The translations under genes and the position numbers were made by a program. The notes beneath the pieces are model-generated. The model was given only the letters and a program-made list of their open reading frames with translations, had not been told where the DNA came from and made no database searches. 64,000 nt of DNA from Lactarius indigo (lineage: Eukaryota; Basidiomycota; Agaricomycetes; Russulales; Russulaceae), in NCBI GenBank assembly GCA_025766275.1, contig JAFKAC010000016.1, positions 310,001-374,000 of the forward strand. Reading direction: 5' to 3'. Of the stretch, positions 9,898 through 19,417 are shown piece after piece; the first letter of the stretch is position 1, and each line of letters opens with the position of its first letter.

Positions 9898-11643
9898 CTA
9901 GCGCTCTGACATCTGTGCCAGATAGTCCGAGAGCTGGGCGACAACAATCCCCAGCGTCAGTGATTCGGATATCCCCGCATTGTATTCGAGAAAGGTCACA
10001 TACCTTGAGGGCGCCAGTACGTAGGCTCTCACCCAGATTCTGCACGTCAGGATTGGCCATGATGCGAGTTACAGCGTCGCGCGCGGCGGTCTCGATGCCT
10101 GCAAGGCTGCCATCACCCAGCAACCCTCCGTCCGATCCCTGCGCGACCATCTCCTCTTCCTCGCGACCGAAATATTGGTTCGAAGAGATGGACGTGGCGC
10201 CCTGGAACTGCGCGAGTCGCGCCCGTCCCTCGGCGACGCTGTCGGGGTCATACGATCCCCGCTCGAAGAACATATCGCTCGAAATCGCCTTCTGACTCCC
10301 AAAGCGGTCGCGGGCCGTGGTTGGCGCGTCGTCTGCGACGGGTGCGGACGATCTAGGCCAAAGATGACGTCCGTCGAGACAAAAACGTCAGTTATACCGG
10401 CAATTCCCGGGCGCAAAAAAAAAAAAGCAAAACAACACACGTCTTCGGTGCCGCTGGTTGAGCGCGGGGCAACGCACCAAAACCAAGCTTCTTCACACCC
10501 ATTCCGAGCCTCTCCACGTCCGCAGAACTGGCGCCGGAAGTGGCCGCTTGTTTAGCGCCCGCACTCGTAGCGGCAGCGTTCTTGTTCTTCAGCTCAAGCG
10601 CCGCGGCCTCGCGTGCTGCCTGCGCTTCGGCCTCTTCGCGCTCGCGATTGTAGCCCAGCTGGCGGATCCGCTCAGCCTCAGCAGCAGCGCGGCGCTCGGC
10701 CTCCGCAAAGTCCACCGGTGCGGCCTTTTTGGCACCGAGGCCCTTCTTTGCAGGGCGCGCGGCACCTGCGCCCGTGCCTGTGGACGAAGCGCTGCTCGAG
10801 GTGAGTGTGCGCGCGCTGGTGGCTGCGGAGGAGTTCGAGCGCAGGGAGGAGGACGTGACGGTGCGCGGTGCTGCGGCAGCTGGGGCGGGCGAGGGGGAAG
10901 CGGAGGTAGGGGCGGACACAGTGCGCCCGATGGACGGCGGTGCGGCGGGTTTTGGGGAAGCGGGCTTGGCTTTGGGCGCGGGTTTGTCCCAGGACGAGAA
11001 AAAGTCCTCTTCTTCGGCTGCAGCAGCAGGTTGAGCGGCAGATTTAGAGGTATCTACGCCGTCGACGACGATACCGTTCGGAAACCTGTGTGGGTGAACT
11101 TGCGCGGTGAGCAGTAGGTAGTCGATCACGATTGCAACGCGGCGCACTGGGCTATGTCCTCTTTGACTCGGCGTATAAGCTCTTCTTTGTAAAGCTCGGC
11201 CACGCGGCTCGAGTATTTCTTCTTGACATCAGAGTCGCTGAGTAACGAAGAGCCACCATGTCGCGTGAAGAAGTCGGTGGCAGAACCATTGCCACCGACC
11301 TTCATTGTTCGCAGTTGGTTGAGCTGCCAACTATCGAGGTTGGTTGAACTTGGAAGCATGGAGTCAGATGGCACGGTACATGTGTAGGACGGGGCCGGGG
11401 ACGAACCGAACGAAGGAGATATGCACACCCATATTGCGGTGTATACTGGAACAATCGAGACAAATGTACAGGCCAAATGTAACACTAGCCCACGTCGGGT
11501 TACGAGCTTGGCAGTCGAAGCACATCTAAAAGCTAGATCAGCTGTTATCACAAATACAGCGAAGTTTTTCACACCTTGTTACCCTTGCCAGTCTTGAGAA
11601 CCTTGAAGACCTGATCCATCTCTGCTTTTGTGGGGTCCGCCAT
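9898..11643 (-). CDS. GLO3: ADP-ribosylation factor GTPase-activating protein, Glo3/ArfGAP2-3 type (472 aa)
   Basis: This GTPase-activating protein acts on Arf GTPases of COPI vesicles in Golgi-to-ER traffic. Six exons (11575-11643, 11407-11525, 11148-11348, 10441-11085, 10004-10352, 9898-9933) join in frame to 472 residues. The ArfGAP zinc finger is complete: C25-x2-C28-x16-C45-x2-C48, followed by the arginine finger R53 in IHRNMGVH. A basic Ala/Glu-rich region ([22 protein letters not shown]) follows, then the Glo3 motif ([26 protein letters not shown]) and a C-terminal amphipathic helix ending [11 protein letters not shown]. The short ArfGAP1 type lacks the Glo3 motif. The start codon opens [13 protein letters not shown], typical of the family. 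It reads away from the tRNA gene to its right. A dead partial copy lies at 2930-4120. Confidence 0.93.
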
Positions 11644-11814
11644 GGTATATGTATGAATTTAGGCAGCTTATACTGGTAGGAGATGTTAAAGAAAAGGGTG
11701 CTTGACTGGGTATGAGTGAGTGGTGTGGGTGGCTAGGCTGGACCTGGATTTTGTCGTGATTTGTCAATGGGTATGAGGTGGTACACGACTCACAATGTCC
11801 TACTTAATAGGGAA

Positions 11815-11886
11815 GCCCGCTTAGCTCAGTGGTAGAGCGCGTCACTCGTAATGATGAGGTCGGTTGTTCAATCCAGCCAGCGGGCA
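11815..11886 (+). tRNA. tRNA-Thr (anticodon CGU)
   Basis: The 72-nt cloverleaf has a 7-bp acceptor stem (GCCCGCT with AGCGGGC) and the D-arm TAGCTCAGTGGTAGAGC. The anticodon stem CGTCA/TGATG closes the loop CTCGTAA, giving anticodon CGT, which reads the threonine codon ACG. The T-arm is GGTTG-TTCAATC-CAGCC with a G-T pair. A is the discriminator base. There is no intron. Confidence 0.92.
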
Positions 11887-11889
11887 TTA

Positions 11890-11894
11890 TTTTT
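11890..11894 (+). terminator. Pol III T-run terminator of tRNA-Thr
   Basis: Five consecutive T residues begin four bases after the tRNA 3' end, as expected for RNA polymerase III termination. Confidence 0.75.
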
Positions 11895-12023
11895 ACTGTT
11901 GTGTTCCATTCTGTTTGTTATCTCTTTGACGTACTCGTGTAAGTATCGCATCTCACGCTATTACAGTAATAAATCGGTCGCTGTTATGTCCGGGATGAGA
12001 GTCAACTATCGCCACCTTTCGTA

Positions 12024-13322
12024 ATGGTCTCTTTTCCTGCAGCCCTTGCCTTGAATGACCCCGTCGTTGTCTCAATTATAACGTCGTATGCACGCGTCGC
12101 CGACCTTCCTTCCCTTTGTCTTACTACAAAGTCCTTTCATTCGTCTGCCACTCGGCGCCTGTACCATTCTCTTGTTCTCACCAACCCCCCCACTGCTCTC
12201 CTTGCTTGCGAAACATTGGCACGTACACCTGCGTTGGCCACACATGTCCGTGGACTCGTCCTCGGGCCCGGCCCTCCGCGCGTGTGGCAAGCACTTCAGC
12301 GCGCCCTCGAAGCCCTTCCACGCCTCGACGCCCTCGCCATTGATGCGCGCGGCGTGCAACTATCGTGGGTCCTGCCACTCGCGCCGTCATTCCGCCTGCG
12401 CGACCTCCGCCTCTGCTTCCCCTTGGAAGCCCAAGCCGCGGCATTTGTGCGCACCCAGACGGCGCTGCGAACGCTCTTGGTGCTCGAGCTCGCGGACGAT
12501 TTCTCTCCTCCTGCGCTGGCCCCTGCTGGTGCAAGATCGCGCGAGGGAGCCAACGCGGGCGATGTGGCGCACCCAACGGCGGAAGTTGCCGAACCCGAGA
12601 CTGAGACCGAGACCGAACCCGAGAAGATGGATCTGCCCTTCCTCGCCACCGCCGAGTGTCCGCTGCGCCTCGCACACGCGGTCGTACACAACCCGCTCAC
12701 GCACCTGCAAGTCCTCGGCGATTCCGGTGCCGATGCGCCGGCCACGGGCCGAGACGCGCATCTGCTACGCCTCATTCCGCGTCTCGCATGCGCACACAAG
12801 ACCCTGCGCTCGCTGAGCCTATTTGACGTCCCGGAGGCGTGCGCGGCCGACATTGTTTCGCTCGCCGCGCAGCACTGTCCGCAGTTGCGATACCTCGGCG
12901 TACTCCCGTTGCCAGCCGGCCCGGTAAGCCCCCCCCTCTCCCTCCATTCCGCAGTCTAGCCCTAGCCCCTCTCTATTTCCGCATGCCTGGCATATCTACT
13001 GACGTTTGCTCTTTTTTGGTTGCTCTGTCGCTTATCGCTGCGCCGTCGTTGCGCGTCCCTACAGCGCACTGCCGTGCACGAGGCGCTAACACGTTTCGAG
13101 GCGCTCGTGATGCTCGAGTTCGAGCTCGGCACCTGGATGCCGCTCCCGACCGGCGCGCTGCAGCGCACCCTCGTCACGGAGCTGCACACGTTCTGTCCCA
13201 GCTTGCGCACGGTGTCGCTATGGCTCTCCTCGCGCCGCTTCGTGTGGCGCCACAACACCGATACCGACGTGTGGGAGGGACAGGTCGACCAGCGCGGGCT
13301 CAGTGGCTGGAAGTCCGTTTGA
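12024..13322 (+). CDS. F-box-like protein (385 aa)
   Basis: Two exons (12024-12923 and 13065-13322) are separated by a 141-nt GT-AG intron in phase 0 and give 385 residues. The N-terminus (NDPVVVSIITSYARVADLPSLCLTTKSFH) has the look of a degenerate F-box helix cluster. The body alternates short Leu-rich segments (LRDLRLCF, LRSLSLFDVPE, LRYLGVLPLP) as in the irregular leucine-rich proteins common in agaricomycetes. An acidic insert with repeated ETETE lies near residue 195. If the F-box is real, the protein would be an SCF ubiquitin-ligase adaptor. The reading frame is GC-rich, which explains long but meaningless ORFs on the opposite strand. Confidence 0.75.
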
Positions 13323-14435
13323 CGCCTATGATGCTGTTATCAGTGGCTGCCATGCCCGAATGTTTTGTTGTTCAAAGAGATGGGGTGGAATGTTCGTAGC
13401 TGGGATACGACCTAATGTATTGCAATCGACTCTTGTCACACTGATCACAGCGGTAGGACGATACAAGGGGAAAAACTGAGCATCTGCGCTCGCCAATGGC
13501 GACAATCGCACCTGATATTAGCAGGGAGGGAAGCGCCGTCGAAGAGGATGTCATCAGTGAGACGACAGTGGGAAGACGAAACCCGCTAATAGGGTCGCTC
13601 TAGAGCAAGGTCGCGGAAGGACAATGAAGTCCGCTCCTTTGTGGGGGTCGAGAGCGTAGAAATGCTAAGTGTCCGTTGAACGTCCGAGTCTTGCCTAGGC
13701 AAAGATAGAACTCCCACTTCACGTCCCCGAAGACCTCGACTGGTCTCATACATCAGCAATCTTCTGCCATCTGAGAAGGGGAAAGGTTTCAGAGAGTCGG
13801 TAAATAACAGATGACGACTAGGAGAGAACTCGGAGTAGCGTTATCCCTGTGCCCAGGATTCTTATGTTCCTGGCACGTACACCAAACGGGAGCAATTACA
13901 CACTTCCAGGTCCAACTTTGGGCCTATCTACTAAGCCCGTTCGAGCGCGCACATCTCCGAGATCTAAGTCACTTCGTCCGTGGGACTGGGACTGGTTATT
14001 TCGGGATGGGGCCTTTCGGTTGCTCAATCTATTGTAACAGCCTGGCAAGGGGCTGCAGAGACCGATGACAACGTTAAAGGGATCGACCAAACAGGTCAGT
14101 TGACCCTTGGCCCAGCACCACCGGAGTGATGTGCCAGGTACGATGGGGTTATATCGGAGACGGGTGTGCAAGGAAATACTCTCTCATGTCCGCGGCACCA
14201 TCGGTCGAAATCGGCGGTCTACCTCTGGAACTCGGAGGCAGGTTTTGCCAAAGCTTTTCGCTGGTAGCGCCAAGGGTAGTGCACTCCCCGCACCACACTT
14301 CTCGCGCCCAGTCGGGACCTTATCATGACGCCTCCATGATGCTGCGAGCACACAGAGCGCATCGAAATGAGTTGTCGTGCTTGCACTTGCAGAGTGTGCA
14401 AGGCTGAAAAGATCGCCCATCCCCGCTTTGCCATG
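13323..14435. other. Gene-free flank of the large transposon
   Basis: Only short overlapping ORFs are present (for example 14126-14407, plus) and none has a supportable exon structure or recognisable motif. Confidence 0.4.
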
Positions 14436-14464
14436 ACTTAAGCCCAGTGGGAAGTCCGTCGATT
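14436..14464. repeat. Left target duplication and left TIR of the 9.1-kb transposon
   Basis: ACTTAAG (14436-14442) is followed by the terminal inverted repeat at 14443-14464, which begins CCCAGTGGGAAGTCCG. The exact reverse complement of all 22 bases occurs at 23504-23525, followed by a second ACTTAAG. The duplicated site contains the palindrome CTTAAG, so the boundary could shift slightly. Confidence 0.88.
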
Positions 14465-15092
14465 CGTGTGAATTATATTCGAATGACATCGATTATGTCA
14501 AACAAAATCCAAGAGTCGGTTAAATGTTATGTATAGTCGAAGATTTTAGATAAAATTTAGATAAACCCTCCGTTTTCTTGGATTGCTATCGATAATATCA
14601 CGGATATTCGAGGAAAATCGAAATAAATTTACCAGGGGCCAGTCACTCGATATCCCAGTTGAATTGACATAAATCATCCGAAATCGCCACCTTTCGATTG
14701 CAGGCGATTGTTGTAGAATGACTGTAGACCTAGTCTGACAGTATCGATTTTCCGTCTCACGATTGCAATCAATTTTTACGCATTAATAATTGATTTCTAA
14801 TAAAAAAAAACATCGATTCTGTAATCGAAAAGACACAAGACCGACTTGACCCCAGAGCCACTACAGAGTTTGGCTGGGTTGGGCTGTCCAGGCCGCATCC
14901 AAGCATATGGTGTCCATAAGGCAACGCAGGCGAAGCGGCAGGAGCACAGAGAGTTGAGAAGCAGAAGAGAGATGATCCAGGATGACTGCGAACGCGTGCA
15001 AGACGGAATCGTGGAGCCAGGGCATTTGATACCAGCAGCACAAGCGGAGGGGCATAAGAAGGCTCTGAGTCGCGTGCCCCACATACGTTTGG

Positions 15093-17604
15093 TCAGTTGA
15101 TTGATGGCGCTTCACTGGGCTTCTTGGAAGTTGCCTTCGCCTTCCTCTAAAGAGAATCGTCAATATGTGCTGCTACGAAGACGATAAGTACTCACCGCGG
15201 CAGCTTGGGCAGTACGCATCTCCCTTTTGAACGGCTGGTCGCAGGGAGACGAGGTAATGGGCCTGTGTCAGCGCATGCTTGTGTGAATGAACGCACCTCC
15301 TTGTCTACGTCGGATAGCCCCTTGAAGTATGCGTCAAAGTCGGTGGCGAGACCTTGACCGCCTGGTTGCCGTTCATTCCACTGGCGCATACAAATGTTTC
15401 TGAAGATGAAATGTTAGTATGTTGGATGCTACCTGAGTGAAACGCACTTGATAGTGATCGTGCTGGTAGGTTCGGCTAGACCATTTGCAGTCTTTTGCTT
15501 CTTCGATGCTGCAGTCGTGGTCTTGCCTTCAGCCTTTCGCTTTTTCTCTGCATTGGCCATGGCTCGCTCGAGACGGAGGTTGGGAATTGCTGGATTTATG
15601 GGGGGTGGGTCGGGATGGACTGGATCGGGAGTCTGGCCATCAGATGGACCAGGTGCTGGTGTCTGCGTCGGTTCAGATGGCATTGGAGGTGCGGCGAGGT
15701 CCTGATCCTCCCGCGTGGCCGTCGATTTGACTGGAGGATTGAGTTTGAGTTTGATTCGAGGGTGAGGTGGAATCGCCCCACTGGTCGTTGCAGTGGTACT
15801 ACTCCCACCTGGTGGTGTCGTTCCAATGAGTCGAGACGGGACGTCTGGGCCAGGGTGGGTTTCCGTTGGTACCGCAGCTGAGGCCCCTCTGGGTACGTCG
15901 CTCGGTGTTGCATGTGTCTGTGTGGTCGTTGTGGGATCCTTGGACGTCTGAGATAATGCTCGCGTCATAGACTTGTACTCACCTGAACGGGTGCTGAGGA
16001 AGCTGGGTCGGTGGGGGATGGGTTGATCCTCGTCACTCCTGCGTGAGACCCTAGCGGCGAATTCGAGGTTGTGGGTGCGCTAAGGAAAAGGGGGTATGTA
16101 AGATATGTGGGACGGCGCTAGATAAAGGCCCTTACAATGGGTTGGCTATGACCGATTGTATGGGCCCTTGGGGCTTGGGACGTATGTTAGCGCCGTCGAG
16201 AATAGGGAGGATGCGACGCACCAGTTGTGTTGATGGGGCCGGGTTTTCTTCTGAGACCACAGGCCCTTGGGGCTTAGAAGGTGTGTTAGCGTCGTAGGGG
16301 GGGGGGGGGGGGGGGGATGAAGACACCACGTACCGGTTGTGTTAATGGGCCAGGGCCCTCATCGGGATCGTCGACAGCCTCTGGGAAACCCACATCGTTG
16401 GGTTCCAGTGTCGTCTCCGCGATCCTGTTGTTGTCGCCCTCTAATACACGGTCAGCTGGTTGTATGTTGTCGTTGGGATCGTTCGTTCCATCGCTTGACT
16501 TCATCCTGATCAAGGTGGGGTCATTCAGGGCATCTTCATTCTTACCCGCGTCCTGGTTGGGGATCTTCGTTCGGAGTCCCCGGTTGCCGGCCCAGCCCGG
16601 GTAGTTCTGAGTGGACCACTCACGAAGCTTCCATGTCGCGTCGTCACATAAAAGAAGGAAGTCGAATTGACGGTCTGTGAGCATGGCACGTGCGTACAAG
16701 TCCCACGCGTCCCACGGCAACTTGCCGAACGTAGGGGTGGCCATCTTCTTCTTGAGGAGAAAGTCCCAGATGGATCTTGCTTTGACGCTCATCTTGCCAA
16801 GCGTCTCGACACTGATTGGGATACCATCACGGTCTTGGAGGTATATGTGTTTGTGGCCTGTTTCTCCTTGGTCTTTCTTGCTCGGGCGACCCACTCGTCC
16901 TTTTGTCTTGGCTGTATCTGATGGATCTCCGCTTGTCTCCCCTTTCCGGGCATTGGCTGCCAGTACCTCTTGGGTGTACTCGCGCTTCATCCAAATCGTT
17001 ACATCGGGGTTGTCGTCTCTCTTCCAGGGCGTCGGCATCGGTCCAAGGTCTGTCATGAATGCGATGGGACCTGTATCGTCGCCTGCGTCCCTGAGAGAAT
17101 GATAATCTCTCGCGAATCTATCGATCGTCCCTCTGGGCCAATGGTATCAGCAACGACAGCACTCCCAAGCTTTCTCCGTTGCACGTACTCGAGGGTCTCA
17201 CATCGAGCCTTCAATATATCGATCTCCTTTTTGCACCCGACGATCTCCTGGATCTTCTGTTCGATTGTCCCTTTGAGTGCTTCCACTTCTGTCGCTCGGT
17301 TGCTGGCCATCGTCTTGAGCCCCACGTAGAACGCGTTACGTTCTAACGTCGCTTCGGAGGCACCTGCGACTATACCCAGGATAACGTCTGTGTTCTGGGA
17401 CACAGTTAGTATGGGGCTGGAGCGAAATGTATGCTCTCATCTCACCTGTACAGCTTGTGAGCCGAAAGCGCTCTGTCTGTTGCCAGCACCGTTCCCGATG
17501 CTGTTGAATTGCCACTGGCCCTGATTCTCGTGTGCTTGGAGTCCAACGTCGCCAAATGAGCCACTTTCGAGGCCATTCCCGAAGCCAGTGAGATACGTGG
17601 ACAT
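15093..17604 (-). CDS. Transposon cargo protein 1, ten exons (669 aa), unknown function
   Basis: Exons 17446-17604, 17163-17394, 16334-17070, 16222-16272, 16136-16173, 15983-16079, 15448-15947, 15297-15399, 15196-15234 and 15093-15146 keep frame to give 669 residues. The second intron (17071-17162) is the least certain. The order is a Gly/Asn/Gln-rich start (MSTYLTGFGNG), a predicted coiled coil (TEVEALKGTIEQKIQEI, KEIDILKARCETLEY) and a basic patch (KGRVGRPSKKD) like an AT-hook. A Trp-rich region follows (DLYARAMLTDRQFDF, WKLREWSTQNYP), then a long Pro/Thr-rich linker with KKRKAEGKTT resembling a nuclear signal. The tail contains MRQWNERQPGG and ends SKKPSEAPSIN. A nuclear DNA-binding or transposition-accessory role is inference. 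One intron is only 35 nt (15948-15982). Confidence 0.7.
16297..16316. repeat. 20-base G homopolymer inside a cargo-gene intron
   Basis: Twenty consecutive G residues on the plus strand form a poly(C) tract inside the intron 16273-16333 of the minus-strand cargo gene, upstream of its acceptor CTTCTAAG. It could act as a polypyrimidine tract and is expected to be length-unstable. Confidence 0.85.
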
Positions 17605-17746
17605 TGGTAGGGGTGGGAGTGGGGATGAAAAAAAAAAAGCGACGATACCCCACCCGATCGCATGTCGCGCTTTTGGGGCTTTGGCATCTATAAATGCCCC
17701 CAAGGCTCCACCTCCCTTCGTAGTTCTCTTGCTCGCTCACCACACC
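17605..17746. promoter_or_regulatory. Divergent promoter between the two cargo genes
   Basis: Only 142 bases separate the two start codons. Near the middle, GGCATCTATAAATGCC (17682-17697) forms an imperfect palindrome and reads as a TATA box in both directions (CTATAAAT on plus, ATTTATAG on minus). It lies 55-60 bases before the plus-strand ATG and about 85 before the minus-strand ATG. A poly(A) run of nine to ten bases lies nearby (about 17629-17638). Confidence 0.6.
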
Positions 17747-18379
17747 ATGTCCTCTGAATCTGAGAATGCACACAAGTCCCCTGAAGCTGTGGTTGTATCC
17801 AAGTCGTCCGATCATATCTACCACTGGTCTAAGACTCCAATCAGCCACGCGCAAGCCCTGTCTATTGAAACCATCCATGAGGCGACGTTGCGAGACCTTC
17901 TGCATGTGCGCAATGGTGCTGTGTCCCACCTCCTCTGGGAGCGTAACCAATTGTTGCGCGAGCGGTGAGTCCATCCTTGTCTTGTCTCTCTCACTGATTC
18001 TCACAGTCTCAAGGGTCGAACTCGGCGCCGAGGAACTCCCGTACTGCAAGGAAGACTTCCTGACTCCGCCTCTCCCCCCGCGTCCTTACAGGATTACGGC
18101 CTGGGGACACGTTCTCAGGTATCACTCTGATAGGCCCAATCAGCGTCCAACGACGTATCCTAAGGATGTACGTTGTTTCCAGACTCTTATTTTTCATTCG
18201 ACTGACCTTCACAGCGACGCCTCTTTGATAAAAGCATCCAGACAGAATGTGACTCTAATGATGCTGACACCACACTTGCCGACGTTGACCCCGTCGTGCC
18301 CACAAAACGCAAGGACATTGACCAGCAGCTTGAAGAAGACGACCAAGATTCTAGAAATAAAAAAAGGAAAATTAATTAA
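17747..18379 (+). CDS. Transposon cargo protein 2, three exons (about 164 aa), unknown function
   Basis: Exons 17747-17964, 18007-18118 and 18215-18379 join in frame through GT-AG introns of 42 and 96 nt. The protein begins MSSESENAHKSPEA. Its middle part is helical-looking (ALSIETIHEATLRDLL, LLWERNQLLRER), followed by an Arg-rich stretch (KGRTRRRG). It ends acidic then basic (EEDDQDSRNKKRKIN), a likely nuclear localisation tail. A small extra exon inside the second intron cannot be excluded. It shares a divergent promoter with cargo gene 1, which suggests coordinated expression. No homologous family is recognised. Confidence 0.6.
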
Positions 18380-18452
18380 TTATCCTACCAGTTCTGACTA
18401 ACGTACTACTGTGTATAACGATTCGAAGCTACATAGTGTACTGTATTAAACA

Positions 18453-18884
18453 ATGCCATCGCAACGGGTGCTGGGCCCGACCAACCATTTGTCTGTTCCG
18501 GCAGCTTGTCTCACCTCAGCCACTCATTTCAAAGTCAAATTGGTGCCGCCTGCTACTTTTGGGACTCCGCTTCCCTCACGATTGCCATGCGTCAGCTCGT
18601 TCCTTGTATATACCCACTCTAATCCGACTTTGCTACACCTTCGCCACCAAGTTCCCCGCTGTTATCTGTCTCCCTCTCGTCGTCATTTGTGTCTTCCTCA
18701 TCGTTCTCTTCATCACCAACATCCTCCTTCGGACATCACCCTTTTTATACCGGGCGCAGATCTTGACTCAAACACCCTCCATCCGCCCTCCCATGGCGCT
18801 GCCTTGGGGCGGGCCTCTTGCCCGATCAACGACGTGGCCCTCCTTTGCCGTCTACAAGACACTGGGTGTACCAAACTACACTGA
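18453..18884 (+). CDS. Doubtful ORF inside the transposon (143 aa)
   Basis: A single ATG-started frame begins MPSQRVLGPTN and includes the protein-like stretch DITLFIPGADLDSNT ... CPINDVALLCRLQDT. The region is pyrimidine-rich on this strand, which creates long open frames by chance. An overlapping frame (18436-19059) of 207 residues with one hydrophobic segment is equally open. Its place between cargo gene 2 and the convergent end of the transposase is compatible with a third cargo gene or with shared 3' sequence. Confidence 0.3.
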   Translation: MPSQRVLGPTNHLSVPAACLTSATHFKVKLVPPATFGTPLPSRLPCVSSFLVYTHSNPTLLHLRHQVPRCYLSPSRRHLCLPHRSLHHQHPPSDITLFIPGADLDSNTLHPPSHGAALGRASCPINDVALLCRLQDTGCTKLH

Positions 18885-19417
18885 GCCCCACGTCGCCCTT
18901 ATTGGATATAGAGGAGGATACCATGGTGTGTCGTATTTTGCTCTTCGTATGCCTCGCATGCTCATAATTCCACGTTGCCCATATGCTTGTTTTGCCTTTC
19001 CTCACAGTTGCATGCGTCGTCCCTGTCTACTCCACGCGACCCCGTTAGCTCCTGCATGACATAATATCTGGACTCTGGACCTCTTCCCTCATCCATATAC
19101 ATCGTCTGTCTCCAGTCCATACGTTCCGTTTCCCCTTCCTTCCACACCCATGTCCGTGTTTCGCTTGTCCCATTGTCTTCTCTGCCCCCTCCGTCACTCC
19201 TCCCCTACTATACGTTTGACTCGCTCATAGGGTTGCTCCTTAAACCGATCGCATGTATATAACAGTGTACTCCTACGCGTCAATCTCAGCATCTGCGTTA
19301 ACTAAGCTCATCGCATGTCACAGTGAGGGTTGTCATCAAATTGAACACGAACACATCATGTTAGAATACTCGTTGTACCTATCAAAATTTTAATGCGACA
19401 ACATGTACTGTAACGCA

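Larger units (their letters stand above)
6885..11030. repeat. Tandem segment, copy 3 (best preserved)
   Basis: It is collinear with 485-4100 (copy 1), and its upstream-gene region is shared with copy 2. It contains the intact proline-rich gene (7188-8026) and runs into the intact GLO3 gene. About 500 bases here (9100-9600) have no clear counterpart in copy 1. Confidence 0.7.

Noticed and set aside
10458..11117. Long plus-strand ORF (219 codons)
   Set aside because: It is the antisense shadow of the GC-rich fourth exon of GLO3, with low-complexity Arg/Gly composition.
12088..12853. Several long ORFs on both strands over the F-box-like gene
   Set aside because: High GC in the third codon position of the real exon removes stops from the other frames. 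None has motifs or splice support.
18436..19059. 207-codon frame with a hydrophobic segment inside the transposon
   Set aside because: It lies in a pyrimidine-rich stretch where Leu/Ser/Pro-rich open frames arise by chance, and it overlaps a more protein-like frame.
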